NCBI GenBank assembly: GCA_018062515.1
Contig: JAGOSC010000099.1
Span: 1 to 5,242 of the forward strand
Source of the DNA: Candidatus Omnitrophota bacterium
Lineage (GTDB): Bacteria; Omnitrophota; Gorgyraeia; Zapsychrales; Zapsychraceae
DNA length: 5,242 nucleotides
Reading direction: 5' to 3'
This document shows positions 1-5,011 of the stretch, in pieces. The translations under genes and the position numbers were made by a program. Each line of letters opens with the position of its first letter. The first letter of the stretch is position 1. The notes under the pieces were generated by a model. It was not told where the DNA came from. It searched no databases and saw nothing but the letters and a program-made list of their open reading frames with translations.

Positions 1-250
1 GCATTTGTTGTATATGAATAGACAGCGCGCCATCTGCTTCCTTATTAAAATCTGATTTATAAGTAGAATCATTGTCTAAATCTTTGCGATCATTGTCCTC
101 CGCAACTTTTGAGGCTGTGTTAGCCTGAGTGACCTCAGTATTTAACTTAATGGGAGCGCTGTCTTTCGCCGTCACCATAGCCTCCGCCTTGGTAGATACC
201 GAAAAAAACAAAATGACAACTGCCATTAAATAATATATTTTATCCATCAT
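1..250 (-). CDS. Secreted protein of unknown function, 3' end outside the window
   Basis: The first 83 codons are visible and the reading frame stays open to the left edge, so the C-terminus is missing. Residues 1-24 form a clear Sec signal peptide: MMDK, a hydrophobic stretch (YYLMAVVILFFSV), then a likely cleavage after AEA. The mature part seen is polar and rich in Asp, Lys, Asn and Ser, with no domain I recognise, so it is probably periplasmic or exported. AAGGAG lies 4 nt before the first ATG (250) and 7 nt before a second in-frame ATG (247); the second has the better spacing. The gene begins 15 nt after the CsbD-like stop codon, so the two are likely co-transcribed. No function is assigned. 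Confidence 0.65.
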   Translation of the reverse strand, partial: MMDKIYYLMAVVILFFSVSTKAEAMVTAKDSAPIKLNTEVTQANTASKVAEDNDRKDLDNDSTYKSDFNKEADGALSIHIQQM

Positions 251-265
251 GCTTCTCCTTAAAAC

Positions 266-391
266 TTATACCTGCCTTTTTATGTTATTTGCGACCTTCT
301 GAATCTTATTTTTCATAGTACCCCGAAACTCATCCGTCTTACCTGCGGCTTGCTTTATACGTCCCGTCACCTTATCCATCTGACCATCCAT
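266..391 (-). CDS. CsbD-like small stress protein (41 aa)
   Basis: This short gene encodes 41 residues beginning MDGQMDKVTGRIKQAAGK. The pattern DKVxGRIKQAAGKxDE, followed by a basic amphipathic stretch, is the hallmark of the CsbD family, small charged cytoplasmic proteins associated with general stress in many bacteria but biochemically undefined. It is shorter than the usual 60-70 residues. Such short CsbD-like proteins do occur, and the C-terminal half (TMKNKIQKVANNIKRQV) is more basic than is typical. The start at 391 has AAGGAG 5 nt upstream, which is strong support. The stop is followed 15 nt later by the start of the secreted protein, so they probably form a two-gene unit. The family call rests on motif resemblance over a short sequence. 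Confidence 0.75.
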   Translation of the reverse strand: MDGQMDKVTGRIKQAAGKTDEFRGTMKNKIQKVANNIKRQV

Positions 392-420
392 ATGCGCTCC
401 TTATTAAATACAAATTATGA

Positions 421-459
421 TTACTTCGTTTGATTAATAATGCTTAAAATCTCCAACAT
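421..459 (-). other. Possible 12-residue leader ORF upstream of the CsbD-like gene
   Basis: An ATG preceded by GCGGAGGTT opens a 12-codon frame (MLEILSIINQTK, then TAA) that ends 29 nt before the CsbD-like start. GGAGG is only 2 nt from the ATG, which is short. It is 5 nt from the next codon, TTG, which could serve as an alternative start. The frame could be a leader peptide or chance; no regulatory residue run is evident. Confidence 0.25.
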
Positions 460-523
460 AACCTCCGCAACTTGCAAAGTTACGAAGGATTATGTCAGTG
501 AAACGATTGGGGTGGGTCGGTGA

Positions 524-547
524 TTCAAAAATGTTCGGACTCCGATG
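524..547 (-). terminator. Weak intrinsic terminator-like palindrome
   Basis: Positions 535-545 form a perfect palindrome (TCGGA-G-TCCGA on the minus strand) starting 8 nt after the stop codon of the zinc-binding protein. On the minus strand it is followed, after ACA or so, by five T residues (526-530). As RNA it folds to a 4-bp stem with a 3-nt loop, so it is a weak terminator at best. Its position at a gene end supports the call. Confidence 0.35.
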
Positions 548-552
548 TTTTG

Positions 553-702
553 TTAATTCAAGTCACGTCGTGTAATTCCACCATCCCTTTGAAGCCGTGA
601 TGGATAATTGGAATGAGCATGGCAATAGATTTCATGATTATAAACACTCAAAATTTGCTTACACTGAGGATACTTACACTTTCTTCCCTTACTTGACGTC
701 AT
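553..702 (-). CDS. Small putative zinc-binding protein with a Cys/His cluster (49 aa)
   Basis: Codons from ATG 702 give a 49-residue basic protein whose core reads CKYPQCKQILSVYNHEIYCH, with AH after it. The Cys and His spacing is C9-x4-C14, then C27-x2-H30, with N22 and H23 between. This matches a recurrent small-protein pattern (CxYxxCxxxLSxYN then CxxH) that I take to be a treble-clef-like or ribbon zinc site. The C-terminus is arginine-rich (SRLQRDGGITRRDLN), so nucleic-acid binding is possible but only inferred. Start choice is the weak point: a strong AAAGGAG (720-726) lies 17 nt upstream of the ATG, too far for normal initiation, and an in-frame TGA just upstream excludes other canonical starts. 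It begins 58 nt after the PAS gene and may share its transcript. Confidence 0.75.
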   Translation of the reverse strand: MTSSKGRKCKYPQCKQILSVYNHEIYCHAHSNYPSRLQRDGGITRRDLN

Positions 703-725
703 GGATTTTTTGATAATGGCTCCTT

Positions 726-744
726 TCTTTGATCATCCCAAAGA
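726..744 (-). promoter_or_regulatory. Short hairpin just before a ribosome-binding-like sequence
   Basis: The minus strand reads TCTTTG, a 7-nt loop, then CAAAGA: a perfect 6-bp stem between the PAS stop codon and the start of the zinc-binding protein. It abuts AAAGGAG (720-726). No T-run follows, so it is not a typical terminator. It may affect mRNA stability or access to the ribosome site. Confidence 0.3.
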
Positions 745-760
745 TAAAATTAATAAAAAT

Positions 761-1225
761 TTAGGAATTCTTTTTTAACCGTTCTTCTAATTCTATTATC
801 TTCGCGTTAAGATCATCAATTTTTTTACGTTCAGTAATGTCTTTAATTGTAATGACGATTAATTTTGTACGATTGGCTTCCATATAAATGCGGCAGGCAT
901 TCAATAACATGACACGCGTACCGATATGAGGAAAATCATGTTCAATCTCAAAATTATTGAAACTTGTCGTCTTGGGAAGTATCTCTTCTAACAACTGCCG
1001 CAGTTTCGGAATATCCCATTGACGATTTCCTAAGTCATAGATAAATTTCCCCTCGGTCTCCTTTGATTTTACGCCAAAGGCTTGATAAAAAGATCGACTG
1101 GCTAAGGCTACTTTTAAATCTTCATAAAGAATTATTAAAGGATCGTGCATAGTATTGATGATGCTCTCCGTATATTTAAGGGCATCTTCTATATCTAATT
1201 CTTTCAATTTCTTTTTAGATTCCAT
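761..1225 (-). CDS. Single-domain PAS sensor protein
   Basis: This 154-residue protein (156 if GTG 1231 is the start) is essentially one PAS domain flanked by charged helices. The signature runs YTESIINTMHDPLIILYEDL, then ALASRSFYQAFGV, then the conserved segment LGNRQWDIPKLRQLLEEILP, and ends with the PAS-closing motif IKDITERKK. Such domains are found in hybrid histidine kinases and CheB/CheR-type fusions. The last 25 residues are a likely coiled coil (DLNAKIIELEERLKK), suitable for dimerisation. There is no kinase, GGDEF, EAL or DNA-binding domain, so it must act through a partner. No transmembrane segment is seen, so it should be cytoplasmic. ATG 1225 is preferred over GTG 1231 by codon only, since neither has a well-placed ribosome site. 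It overlaps the end of the truncated DUF1328 gene by 11 nt, indicating coupling. Confidence 0.87.
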   Translation of the reverse strand: MESKKKLKELDIEDALKYTESIINTMHDPLIILYEDLKVALASRSFYQAFGVKSKETEGKFIYDLGNRQWDIPKLRQLLEEILPKTTSFNNFEIEHDFPHIGTRVMLLNACRIYMEANRTKLIVITIKDITERKKIDDLNAKIIELEERLKKNS

Positions 1226-1319
1226 ATTCACCCCAACTTAGACCGAACACGACACTGGTAAATCCCAACACCGTCGCAATAATGGCAATAATAAAAAATG
1301 TGAGCGCCCAATCTAACAT
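1215..1319 (-). CDS. Truncated DUF1328 membrane peptide (34 aa)
   Basis: The first 21 residues (MLDWALTFFIIAIIATVLGF, then T) match the N-terminus of the intact DUF1328 protein at 3676-3837 at 16 of 21 positions, giving one transmembrane helix. The intact copy then has a second hydrophobic half; here it is replaced by 13 unrelated residues (SVVFGLSWGEYGI) and a stop lying inside the PAS gene. The other two frames do not restore the missing half, so this looks like a deletion rather than a simple frameshift. AAAGGAT (1328-1334) sits 8 nt before the ATG and overlaps the stop codon of the response regulator, so translation is plausible. It may be a decayed duplicate now acting only as a coupling leader for the PAS gene, or a functional one-helix peptide. 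Confidence 0.55.
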   Translation of the reverse strand: MLDWALTFFIIAIIATVLGFTSVVFGLSWGEYGI

Positions 1320-1332
1320 AACAACTTATCCT

Positions 1333-1770
1333 TTAATTTATAAATGATTGCCTGATCAAACCCATCAATTCTTTTTCATTAATCGGTTTTTGAAGAAATC
1401 CCAATGCCCCTTCTTTTAAAACTTTTTCCTTAAGGCCGTTATCTTTATCAACCGTAATGATAATGACCGCACGTTTGGAGCCTGATTTTAAAAGACGTTC
1501 TTGAGCTTCCCAGCCTTTTAATCCCGGCATATGAATGTCCATAATTAAACATCCGGGAATTCCATTCGGTACAGCACTAAAAAATTCCTCGGCGGAAGTA
1601 AATGTCTTCACAGGAAGCCCATAAGATGCAATTAACAATTTGAGGGATCGGCACACGGACTCATCGTCATCTACAATATAAATTTGTTTCTTGTTGAGGG
1701 ACATTCTTCTAGATCTATCCAGTTGTGATTCCTCTAATTGCTCGAGAGATTCACCGGACAATGGATTCAT
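1333..1770 (-). CDS. Receiver-only response regulator, FixJ/NtrC type
   Basis: The 145-residue product is a CheY-like receiver with no output domain. All phosphotransfer residues are present: acidic pair D34-D35 in IYIVDDDESV, phospho-acceptor D78 in CLIMDIHMPGLKGWE, T106 in VIIIT, and K128 in LQKP. The sequence around the acidic pair and the active site resembles FixJ/NtrC-class receivers. Residues 1-26 are a polar extension before the domain. M23 is an alternative start, but ATG 1770 overlaps the stop of the upstream BON gene as ATGA, a classic coupling arrangement, and is preferred. No histidine kinase is present in the window. Without an output domain it probably acts by protein contact or in a phosphorelay. 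The PAS protein two genes on is a natural candidate partner, by inference only. Confidence 0.95.
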   Translation of the reverse strand: MNPLSGESLEQLEESQLDRSRRMSLNKKQIYIVDDDESVCRSLKLLIASYGLPVKTFTSAEEFFSAVPNGIPGCLIMDIHMPGLKGWEAQERLLKSGSKRAVIIITVDKDNGLKEKVLKEGALGFLQKPINEKELMGLIRQSFIN

Positions 1771-2156
1771 CGCGAATGGCCAAACGGTAGAAAGTCGTGT
1801 TTATCATTTGTGACTTCCAAATGGTTGGTGACTTCATCAACGACTCCAACAGCCATCGCCGTACCAGCCGCCAGATTCATTTGTTGTTCAGTTGACACCT
1901 GTCCATCCAATGTGATCGCCCCATCATCGACGGTGACATGGATATCACCGGCAACCTCAGATAACCCTTGGTCATCTTTGATGGCTTGGCCAACCTCGTG
2001 TGCTACTTGTTGATCAGAGATTATCTTTTGAGTATCTAAATCTTTGGGCTCGATAAAGCGCGGTTTAGGCGGATTACTCTTAACAGGATTTATTCTATCG
2101 ATGTCACCTGGCTTTTCCGATGGTTGCGGTGGTTCTTGTTTATACAAATTGATCAT
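1767..2156 (-). CDS. Single BON-domain protein without signal peptide
   Basis: This 129-residue protein has an N-terminal polar, proline-rich segment (about residues 8-36) followed by one BON domain at about 48-116. The domain shows the expected alpha-beta pattern: VAHEVGQAIKDD, then IHVTVDDGAITLDGQVST, then a helix and GVVDEVTNHLEV. BON domains occur in osmotically induced periplasmic proteins such as OsmY and are thought to bind membranes or polymers. This one has no signal peptide or lipobox, so a cytoplasmic location is likely. ATG 2156 is chosen because AAGGA lies 8 nt upstream; the in-frame ATG at 2165 directly abuts that site. The gene start overlaps the DUF892 gene by 17 nt and its end overlaps the regulator by 4 nt, placing it firmly inside the operon. 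Confidence 0.9.
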   Translation of the reverse strand: MINLYKQEPPQPSEKPGDIDRINPVKSNPPKPRFIEPKDLDTQKIISDQQVAHEVGQAIKDDQGLSEVAGDIHVTVDDGAITLDGQVSTEQQMNLAAGTAMAVGVVDEVTNHLEVTNDKHDFLPFGHSR

Positions 2157-2745
2157 GATGAACATCCTTTTTCGATATTAAATTACTTATTTGAGTAAAT
2201 GGGTTGCGAGATAAATACTGGTTCTTTGAAGCTTTAAACAAAAAATAGTACGAAATATGAGTAAACTCTTTATCTGATTGTCCTTTTTCTTGAAGAGTTA
2301 AATGAAGAAGTTCAGCAGCATCGTCGAAACCCAAAATTTGAGCGTAGGCGTGAACTACACCATACTCTGTCATCTTGTAATGTTCCACCTTTTGTGCTGC
2401 GTCAATTAAACGAAAATCTCTAATATTAGTATCCGAAAATTTCTTTTCTATAGCCTCTTCTGCTTCGACTAGACCTGCCATGACTTGGCATTTAGTTTCA
2501 CCGGTTTTTTCATCAAACTCAGCTAAAATTTTTTCCAAACGGTTAACGTGTTGCTGAGTTACTTGCGCATGTTCACTAAATATTGATTTAAGTTTAGGCA
2601 AAGAAGCTGCTTCTTCCATTTTAGGCAAAGTTTTGACCAGATGTTTCTCGACGCTGTAAAGATCTTTAAGTTGTTCCACAAACATCTTTTTCAATCCCGT
2701 ATCATTCATTTTTTTTGAAACTATTTTATTCGATATCATAGGCAT
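2140..2745 (-). CDS. DUF892 (YciE/YciF-like) ferritin-like protein
   Basis: The product is about 201 residues. The helical bundle carries DUF892 signatures: LKKMFVEQLKDLYSVEKHLV (residues 18-37), SEHAQVTQQHVNRLEKIL (57-74), AAQKVEHYKMTEYG (116-129) and LTLQEKGQSDKEFTHI (149-164). Conserved acidic and histidine residues (E33, H59, H66, E121, H122, E153) are placed as expected for a ferritin-like, possibly metal-binding fold. Family members are stress-induced, but their activity is unproven. The last 37 residues (SYYFLFKASKNQYL and on) are unlike the usual short family C-terminus and overlap the next gene, so the tail may be an extension produced by loss of an earlier stop. ATG 2745 is chosen; TTG 2769 is a longer alternative and ATG 2709 a shorter one, and none has a strong ribosome site. 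Confidence 0.92.
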   Translation of the reverse strand: MPMISNKIVSKKMNDTGLKKMFVEQLKDLYSVEKHLVKTLPKMEEAASLPKLKSIFSEHAQVTQQHVNRLEKILAEFDEKTGETKCQVMAGLVEAEEAIEKKFSDTNIRDFRLIDAAQKVEHYKMTEYGVVHAYAQILGFDDAAELLHLTLQEKGQSDKEFTHISYYFLFKASKNQYLSRNPFTQISNLISKKDVHHDQFV

Positions 2746-2769
2746 GCTTTTCTTGTTTAATGAAAACAA

Positions 2770-2801
2770 CTAGCCGGTTCTTTTCTGGAGATACCAGCTA
2801 G
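2770..2801 (-). terminator. Intergenic hairpin between the triple-BON and DUF892 genes
   Basis: On the minus strand CTAGCTGGT pairs with ACCGGCTAG (one G-U pair). An inner TCT/AGA extends the stem with one bulged A and a 7-nt loop. It starts 12 nt after the triple-BON stop and is followed by the T-rich TTGTTTTC. The T-run is imperfect, so it may be a partial terminator or a 3'-end-stabilising element that lowers expression of the downstream genes. Confidence 0.55.
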
Positions 2802-2813
2802 CAGCTTACTTGT

Positions 2814-3590
2814 TTATGTTTTTGACAAAGTTTCTTCGATGGTCATATTATTGATCACCTTGGTCACACCATTTACATCATTAGTAACTTTGGTGGACAT
2901 CTCTTTTCCAGCTCCACTGCTGGCCTTACCGCTTAACGTGACAACACCGTCGATTGTTGCAACACCGGTTTTAAATGCACTGGTTGAATGATGCGACATA
3001 AGCGCCATCTTGACTTGAGCAGTAATAGATGCATCATCAATTTTCTCACCCAAAGTTTGCACCGGTTTGACCGTAGCTTTAGCAATAGTCATTTCATTCT
3101 TCACTTCTTTAACGCCGCTAATATCTTTGGCGTATTCGCCAGCTAAATCTTTTTGAGCCTGGTTTTCAGCTTCGCCGCTTAACGTGACAATACCGTCGGC
3201 AACCGCTACCTGAGTAGCAAGTCCGCTGACATGCCGATTATAGAGAAGTGAATATTTAATTTGTGTGCCGATCCATCCATCAGAATTCTGGGCCGGACGT
3301 TCACCTTGAATTTCAATTTGATTATCTACACTCTTAACACCAGGCAAGCTCGCCACGGTTTCGTGTGCTAATGATTTATGTGATTCTTCCTTAACAGCTC
3401 CGGTCAATGTGACGACACCGTTATTGGAATCAGTTTTAATGTTATCGTCCTTAAGATATGTTTTATAAACATATGACTTCGTCGCTGCTGCTTCGATACG
3501 TTCATCTGTATCAGATGCGCGCGCTGATGTGCCAGCGAATATAACAGCGGCTGTAACCGCAATAATTACTTTAGAATAATTTACACTCAT
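2814..3590 (-). CDS. Secreted triple BON-domain protein, OsmY-like
   Basis: The 258-residue precursor has a Sec signal peptide (residues 1-25, KVIIAVTAAVIFAGTSARA, cleavage before SDTDE), so the mature protein is periplasmic. Three BON domains follow at about 28-94, 104-169 and 184-252. Each has the core strand motif (GVVTLTG 58-64, GIVTLSG 133-139, GVVTLSG 215-221) and ends in a GVK/GVT-V-N-I/M pattern. E. coli OsmY has two BON domains, so this is a longer relative. Family members are osmotic- and envelope-stress proteins thought to bind membranes or assist outer-membrane protein folding. AAGGAAGGT sits a few nt before the ATG. Domains 2 and 3 share a nearly identical DNA stretch (2929-2952 and 3175-3198), suggesting internal duplication or gene conversion. 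It lies 85 nt after the DUF1328 gene. Confidence 0.95.
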   Translation of the reverse strand: MSVNYSKVIIAVTAAVIFAGTSARASDTDERIEAAATKSYVYKTYLKDDNIKTDSNNGVVTLTGAVKEESHKSLAHETVASLPGVKSVDNQIEIQGERPAQNSDGWIGTQIKYSLLYNRHVSGLATQVAVADGIVTLSGEAENQAQKDLAGEYAKDISGVKEVKNEMTIAKATVKPVQTLGEKIDDASITAQVKMALMSHHSTSAFKTGVATIDGVVTLSGKASSGAGKEMSTKVTNDVNGVTKVINNMTIEETLSKT

Positions 3591-3675
3591 GAAATACCTT
3601 CCTTATATATATCGTACTGTTTGATTTCTTATGTTTATTCGTTAAATATCATTTCGTATTTATTTCTTAGAAAAA

Positions 3676-3837
3676 TTAAATTCTTTTTCTTCCAGTAAGA
3701 AAAGAAAAAATGGCTAATATCAAAAAGACAACAAACAAGATCTTCGCAATATCAATGGCTGAACCCGAGATATTCGTAAATCCGAATACTGCCGCTATAA
3801 TAGCGATGACAAAAAATGTGACTGCCCAATTTAACAT
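3676..3837 (-). CDS. DUF1328 (YtjA-like) small membrane protein (53 aa)
   Basis: A complete 53-residue DUF1328 protein: MLNWAVTFFVIAIIAAVFGF, then a short loop (TNISGSAIDIAK) and a second hydrophobic stretch (ILFVVFLILAIFSFLTG) with a basic tail RKRI. The two helices and the family length of about 50-60 residues are intact. DUF1328 proteins are inner-membrane peptides of unknown function, commonly near CsbD and BON stress genes, as here. AAGGAG lies 7 nt before the ATG. It is the first gene of the long leftward series and is preceded by a leader of about 100 nt containing two hairpins and a mini-ORF. A truncated paralogue lies at 1215-1319. Confidence 0.93.
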   Translation of the reverse strand: MLNWAVTFFVIAIIAAVFGFTNISGSAIDIAKILFVVFLILAIFSFLTGRKRI

Positions 3838-3854
3838 AATGAACTCCTTTTTTT

Positions 3855-3880
3855 CCTTATTCCCTTTGAAGGAATGAAGG
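3855..3880 (-). promoter_or_regulatory. Hairpin directly upstream of the DUF1328 ribosome site
   Basis: The minus strand reads CCTTCATTCC, TTCAAAG, GGAATAAGG: a 9-bp stem with one bulged C and a 7-nt loop. It is followed at once by an A-run and AAGGAG. In the leader RNA it could protect the 5' end or influence ribosome access. It lacks a T-run, so it is not an ordinary terminator. Confidence 0.45.
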
Positions 3881-3883
3881 GGA

Positions 3884-3907
3884 TCAATCTTGAATCCTCA
3901 GATTCAT
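3884..3907 (-). other. Possible 7-codon leader ORF (MNLRIQD)
   Basis: ATG 3907 is preceded by GAGG with a 5-nt spacing and opens a frame of 7 codons ending in TGA. A small palindrome TGAATC-CTCA-GATTCA (3891-3906) covers its start, and the larger hairpin at 3855-3880 follows. The layout resembles a translated leader ahead of a structured 5' region, but a frame this short could be chance. Confidence 0.25.
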
Positions 3908-3939
3908 AATGACCTCAATTAATGAACACAATTTTTAAT

Positions 3940-3977
3940 AACTATGAATAGTTTAAAGAAATCGGCGGCAAGATCAA
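3940..3977 (-). promoter_or_regulatory. Putative sigma70-type promoter for the DUF1328 operon, with palindromic site
   Basis: On the minus strand TTGATC (3972-3977) and TAAACT (3950-3955) are separated by 16 nt. Each matches the -35 or -10 consensus at 4 of 6 positions, so the promoter is weak by sequence. The -35 hexamer is the edge of the 23-bp repeat. A palindrome AACTAT-GA-ATAGTT (3940-3953) overlaps the -10 and is well placed to be an operator. Confidence 0.4.
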
Positions 3978-4043
3978 TTGTACCGAGGTATAACCACCCC
4001 GCTAGCCTTACTAATGCCGTCGGGGTGGTATTGTTTGGTACAA
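3972..4043. repeat. Imperfect inverted repeat, left copy of a direct repeat
   Basis: Positions 3972-3994 are identical to 5220-5242 in the same orientation, and the second copy is cut by the window edge. This left copy forms a two-tier inverted repeat: outer arms TTGTACC (3978-3984) and GGTACAA (4037-4043), inner arms ACCACCCCG (3993-4001) and CGGGGTGGT (4021-4029), with a 19-nt loop. It may be a dispersed palindromic or MITE-like element. The GC-rich inner stem could also end transcription from the lipoprotein gene upstream, although it lacks a T-run on the minus strand. Confidence 0.7.
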
Positions 4044-4209
4044 CCGAAAGGGTGGAATTTACTGCGGAATAAAGAAAGGTTATTGTCGTAGGAATTATAT
4101 GCGGAAATTAGAGTGGGAATTTGTATCAATGGTAAGAAAAACACCCCCGTGGGATTAAGATTTTTAAAGATTTGAAACATTCTCTATAATTCTCTTTTCA
4201 ACTTAACGA
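4044..4209. other. Non-coding interval beside the repeat, possibly part of the element
   Basis: I see no supportable gene here. A minus-strand frame of 68 codons (3974-4180) spans this interval and the inverted repeat, has no ribosome site and resembles nothing I know. The plus strand also reads fairly openly (one stop in PSGWYCLVQPKGWNLLRNKE onward). Open reading on both strands through a repeat fits a conserved repeated element better than a gene. Confidence 0.4.
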
Positions 4210-4671
4210 TTAATTGATTAGCAATGCAATGCGGGTATTTTGTATGCCCGGTAAAACTTTTAAGAAATTATCTGATACATCATCAACAGATTTTAAAGTA
4301 GAGACCTTCATATTATCTTGATCAAATTTGACTTCATACCCAGTTTCTTTTTTAATAATCATTTCAAGGTCTGATGTATTTGCCTTTTTGGCATCAAATT
4401 TAACTTCTCTTATATTCATTTGATCAGCCGATTTTCCAAATGTCCCTGGAAGATAAATTGTCCCATTATTAAAATCAACAGCGAATGCAATCACGCCGGG
4501 AATTAAGAAAAACAACAATCCGATACCATCCAAAACCGCAACACCCGCATCAATCTTTCCGCCTTTTTGCCCTTTGCGTTCCGGATACATAATGGTTCCG
4601 CAACCGACTAACTGAGCAATTAAAATACAGCAAATAACTACTTGTAACGTATTCATTAATTTTTTTAACAT
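4210..4671 (-). CDS. Lipoprotein of unknown function
   Basis: The 153-residue precursor has a lipoprotein signal peptide with lipobox LVGC (C24), so it is predicted to be lipid-anchored in the cell envelope. After the cysteine come GTIMYPERKGQKGGKIDAGV and a hydrophobic segment (GIGLLFFLIPGVIAFAVDF, about 49-67) followed by NGTIYLP. I associate this pattern with a family of short proteobacterial lipoproteins distantly like YceK/YidQ, sometimes mis-annotated as polynucleotide enzymes. That link is from memory and is not secure. The C-terminal half is charged and soluble, with no known motif. AAGGAG lies 5 nt before the ATG. It is preceded by the SHOCT-type lipoprotein gene with a 63-nt gap, so co-transcription is likely. 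Confidence 0.85.
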   Translation of the reverse strand: MLKKLMNTLQVVICCILIAQLVGCGTIMYPERKGQKGGKIDAGVAVLDGIGLLFFLIPGVIAFAVDFNNGTIYLPGTFGKSADQMNIREVKFDAKKANTSDLEMIIKKETGYEVKFDQDNMKVSTLKSVDDVSDNFLKVLPGIQNTRIALLIN

Positions 4672-4734
4672 AATGTCTCCTTCCCTTGCTCACCCCTTTT
4701 AAAAATGCCAGGCTTGCCTTAGGAATTGATATAC

Positions 4735-4968
4735 CTATTTTATTAATGATCCCCTCTTAATCTGATCTTTACGTATATCGTATTCATTCTGAGTAATTTT
4801 TCCGCTGGCTAAATCTGCATCTAACTGTCTCATCTGCCGTTCAGCTTGAATTTCATATCCGGCTCCTGCACCTAATGCTCCCGCGCCTGTACCGCCCCAA
4901 AAAGCACCGCTGCAGCCCGTAAGTGTTAACCCTAAAAGCAATGTCATTAAGATTTGATATTTCTTCAT
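4735..4968 (-). CDS. Small lipoprotein with glycine zipper and SHOCT-like tail (77 aa)
   Basis: Residues 1-19 are a signal peptide with lipobox LTGC (C19), predicting an envelope lipoprotein. A short glycine-zipper-like stretch follows (WGGTGAGALGAGAGYE, about 24-39), which can pack helices in or across membranes. The tail (LDADLASGKITQNEYDIRKD, about 49-68) matches the short C-terminal oligomerisation pattern called SHOCT, in which a leucine-containing helix is followed by G-x-I-T/S-x-x-E-Y/F. AGAGGG lies 6 nt before the ATG. It sits 43 nt after the entericidin-like gene and before another lipoprotein gene. Its role is unknown; similar proteins are often found among envelope-stress genes. 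Confidence 0.88.
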   Translation of the reverse strand: MKKYQILMTLLLGLTLTGCSGAFWGGTGAGALGAGAGYEIQAERQMRQLDADLASGKITQNEYDIRKDQIKRGSLIK

Positions 4969-5011
4969 TGATGACCCTCTTTCATTTTTTTATTTCCTTA
5001 GTAATTTTGAT

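Noticed and set aside
600..713. Plus-strand frame of 37 codons starting ATG 600
   Set aside because: It has no ribosome site and is antisense to the Cys/His protein, which has a clear motif.
1738..2013. Plus-strand open frame of 91 codons
   Set aside because: It lies antisense to the well-supported BON gene and the start of the regulator. Its product is rich in Ser, Thr, Cys and Trp with no family resemblance, so it is a shadow.
3972..4043. Possible integron attC site, because the repeat is an imperfect inverted repeat beside small genes
   Set aside because: The edges do not fit the attC consensus GTTRRRY and RYYYAAC, and no integrase is present. The genes are a promoter-linked series rather than single-gene cassettes.
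4130..4160. Possible terminator at the C-rich and G-rich stretch after the 153-residue lipoprotein gene
   Set aside because: CCCACGGGGGTG is followed by T residues on the minus strand, but it gives only about three pairs with a tiny loop, so no stable stem forms.
3974..4180. Minus-strand open frame of 68 codons
   Set aside because: It runs through the inverted repeat and ends at the edge of the direct repeat. It has no ribosome site and no recognisable motif. It is treated as part of the repeated element, not a gene.
4690..4734. AGGC-AA-GCCT near a T-run between two lipoprotein genes
   Set aside because: The stem is four pairs with a 2-nt loop, too weak to call a terminator, and the T-run is offset from it.
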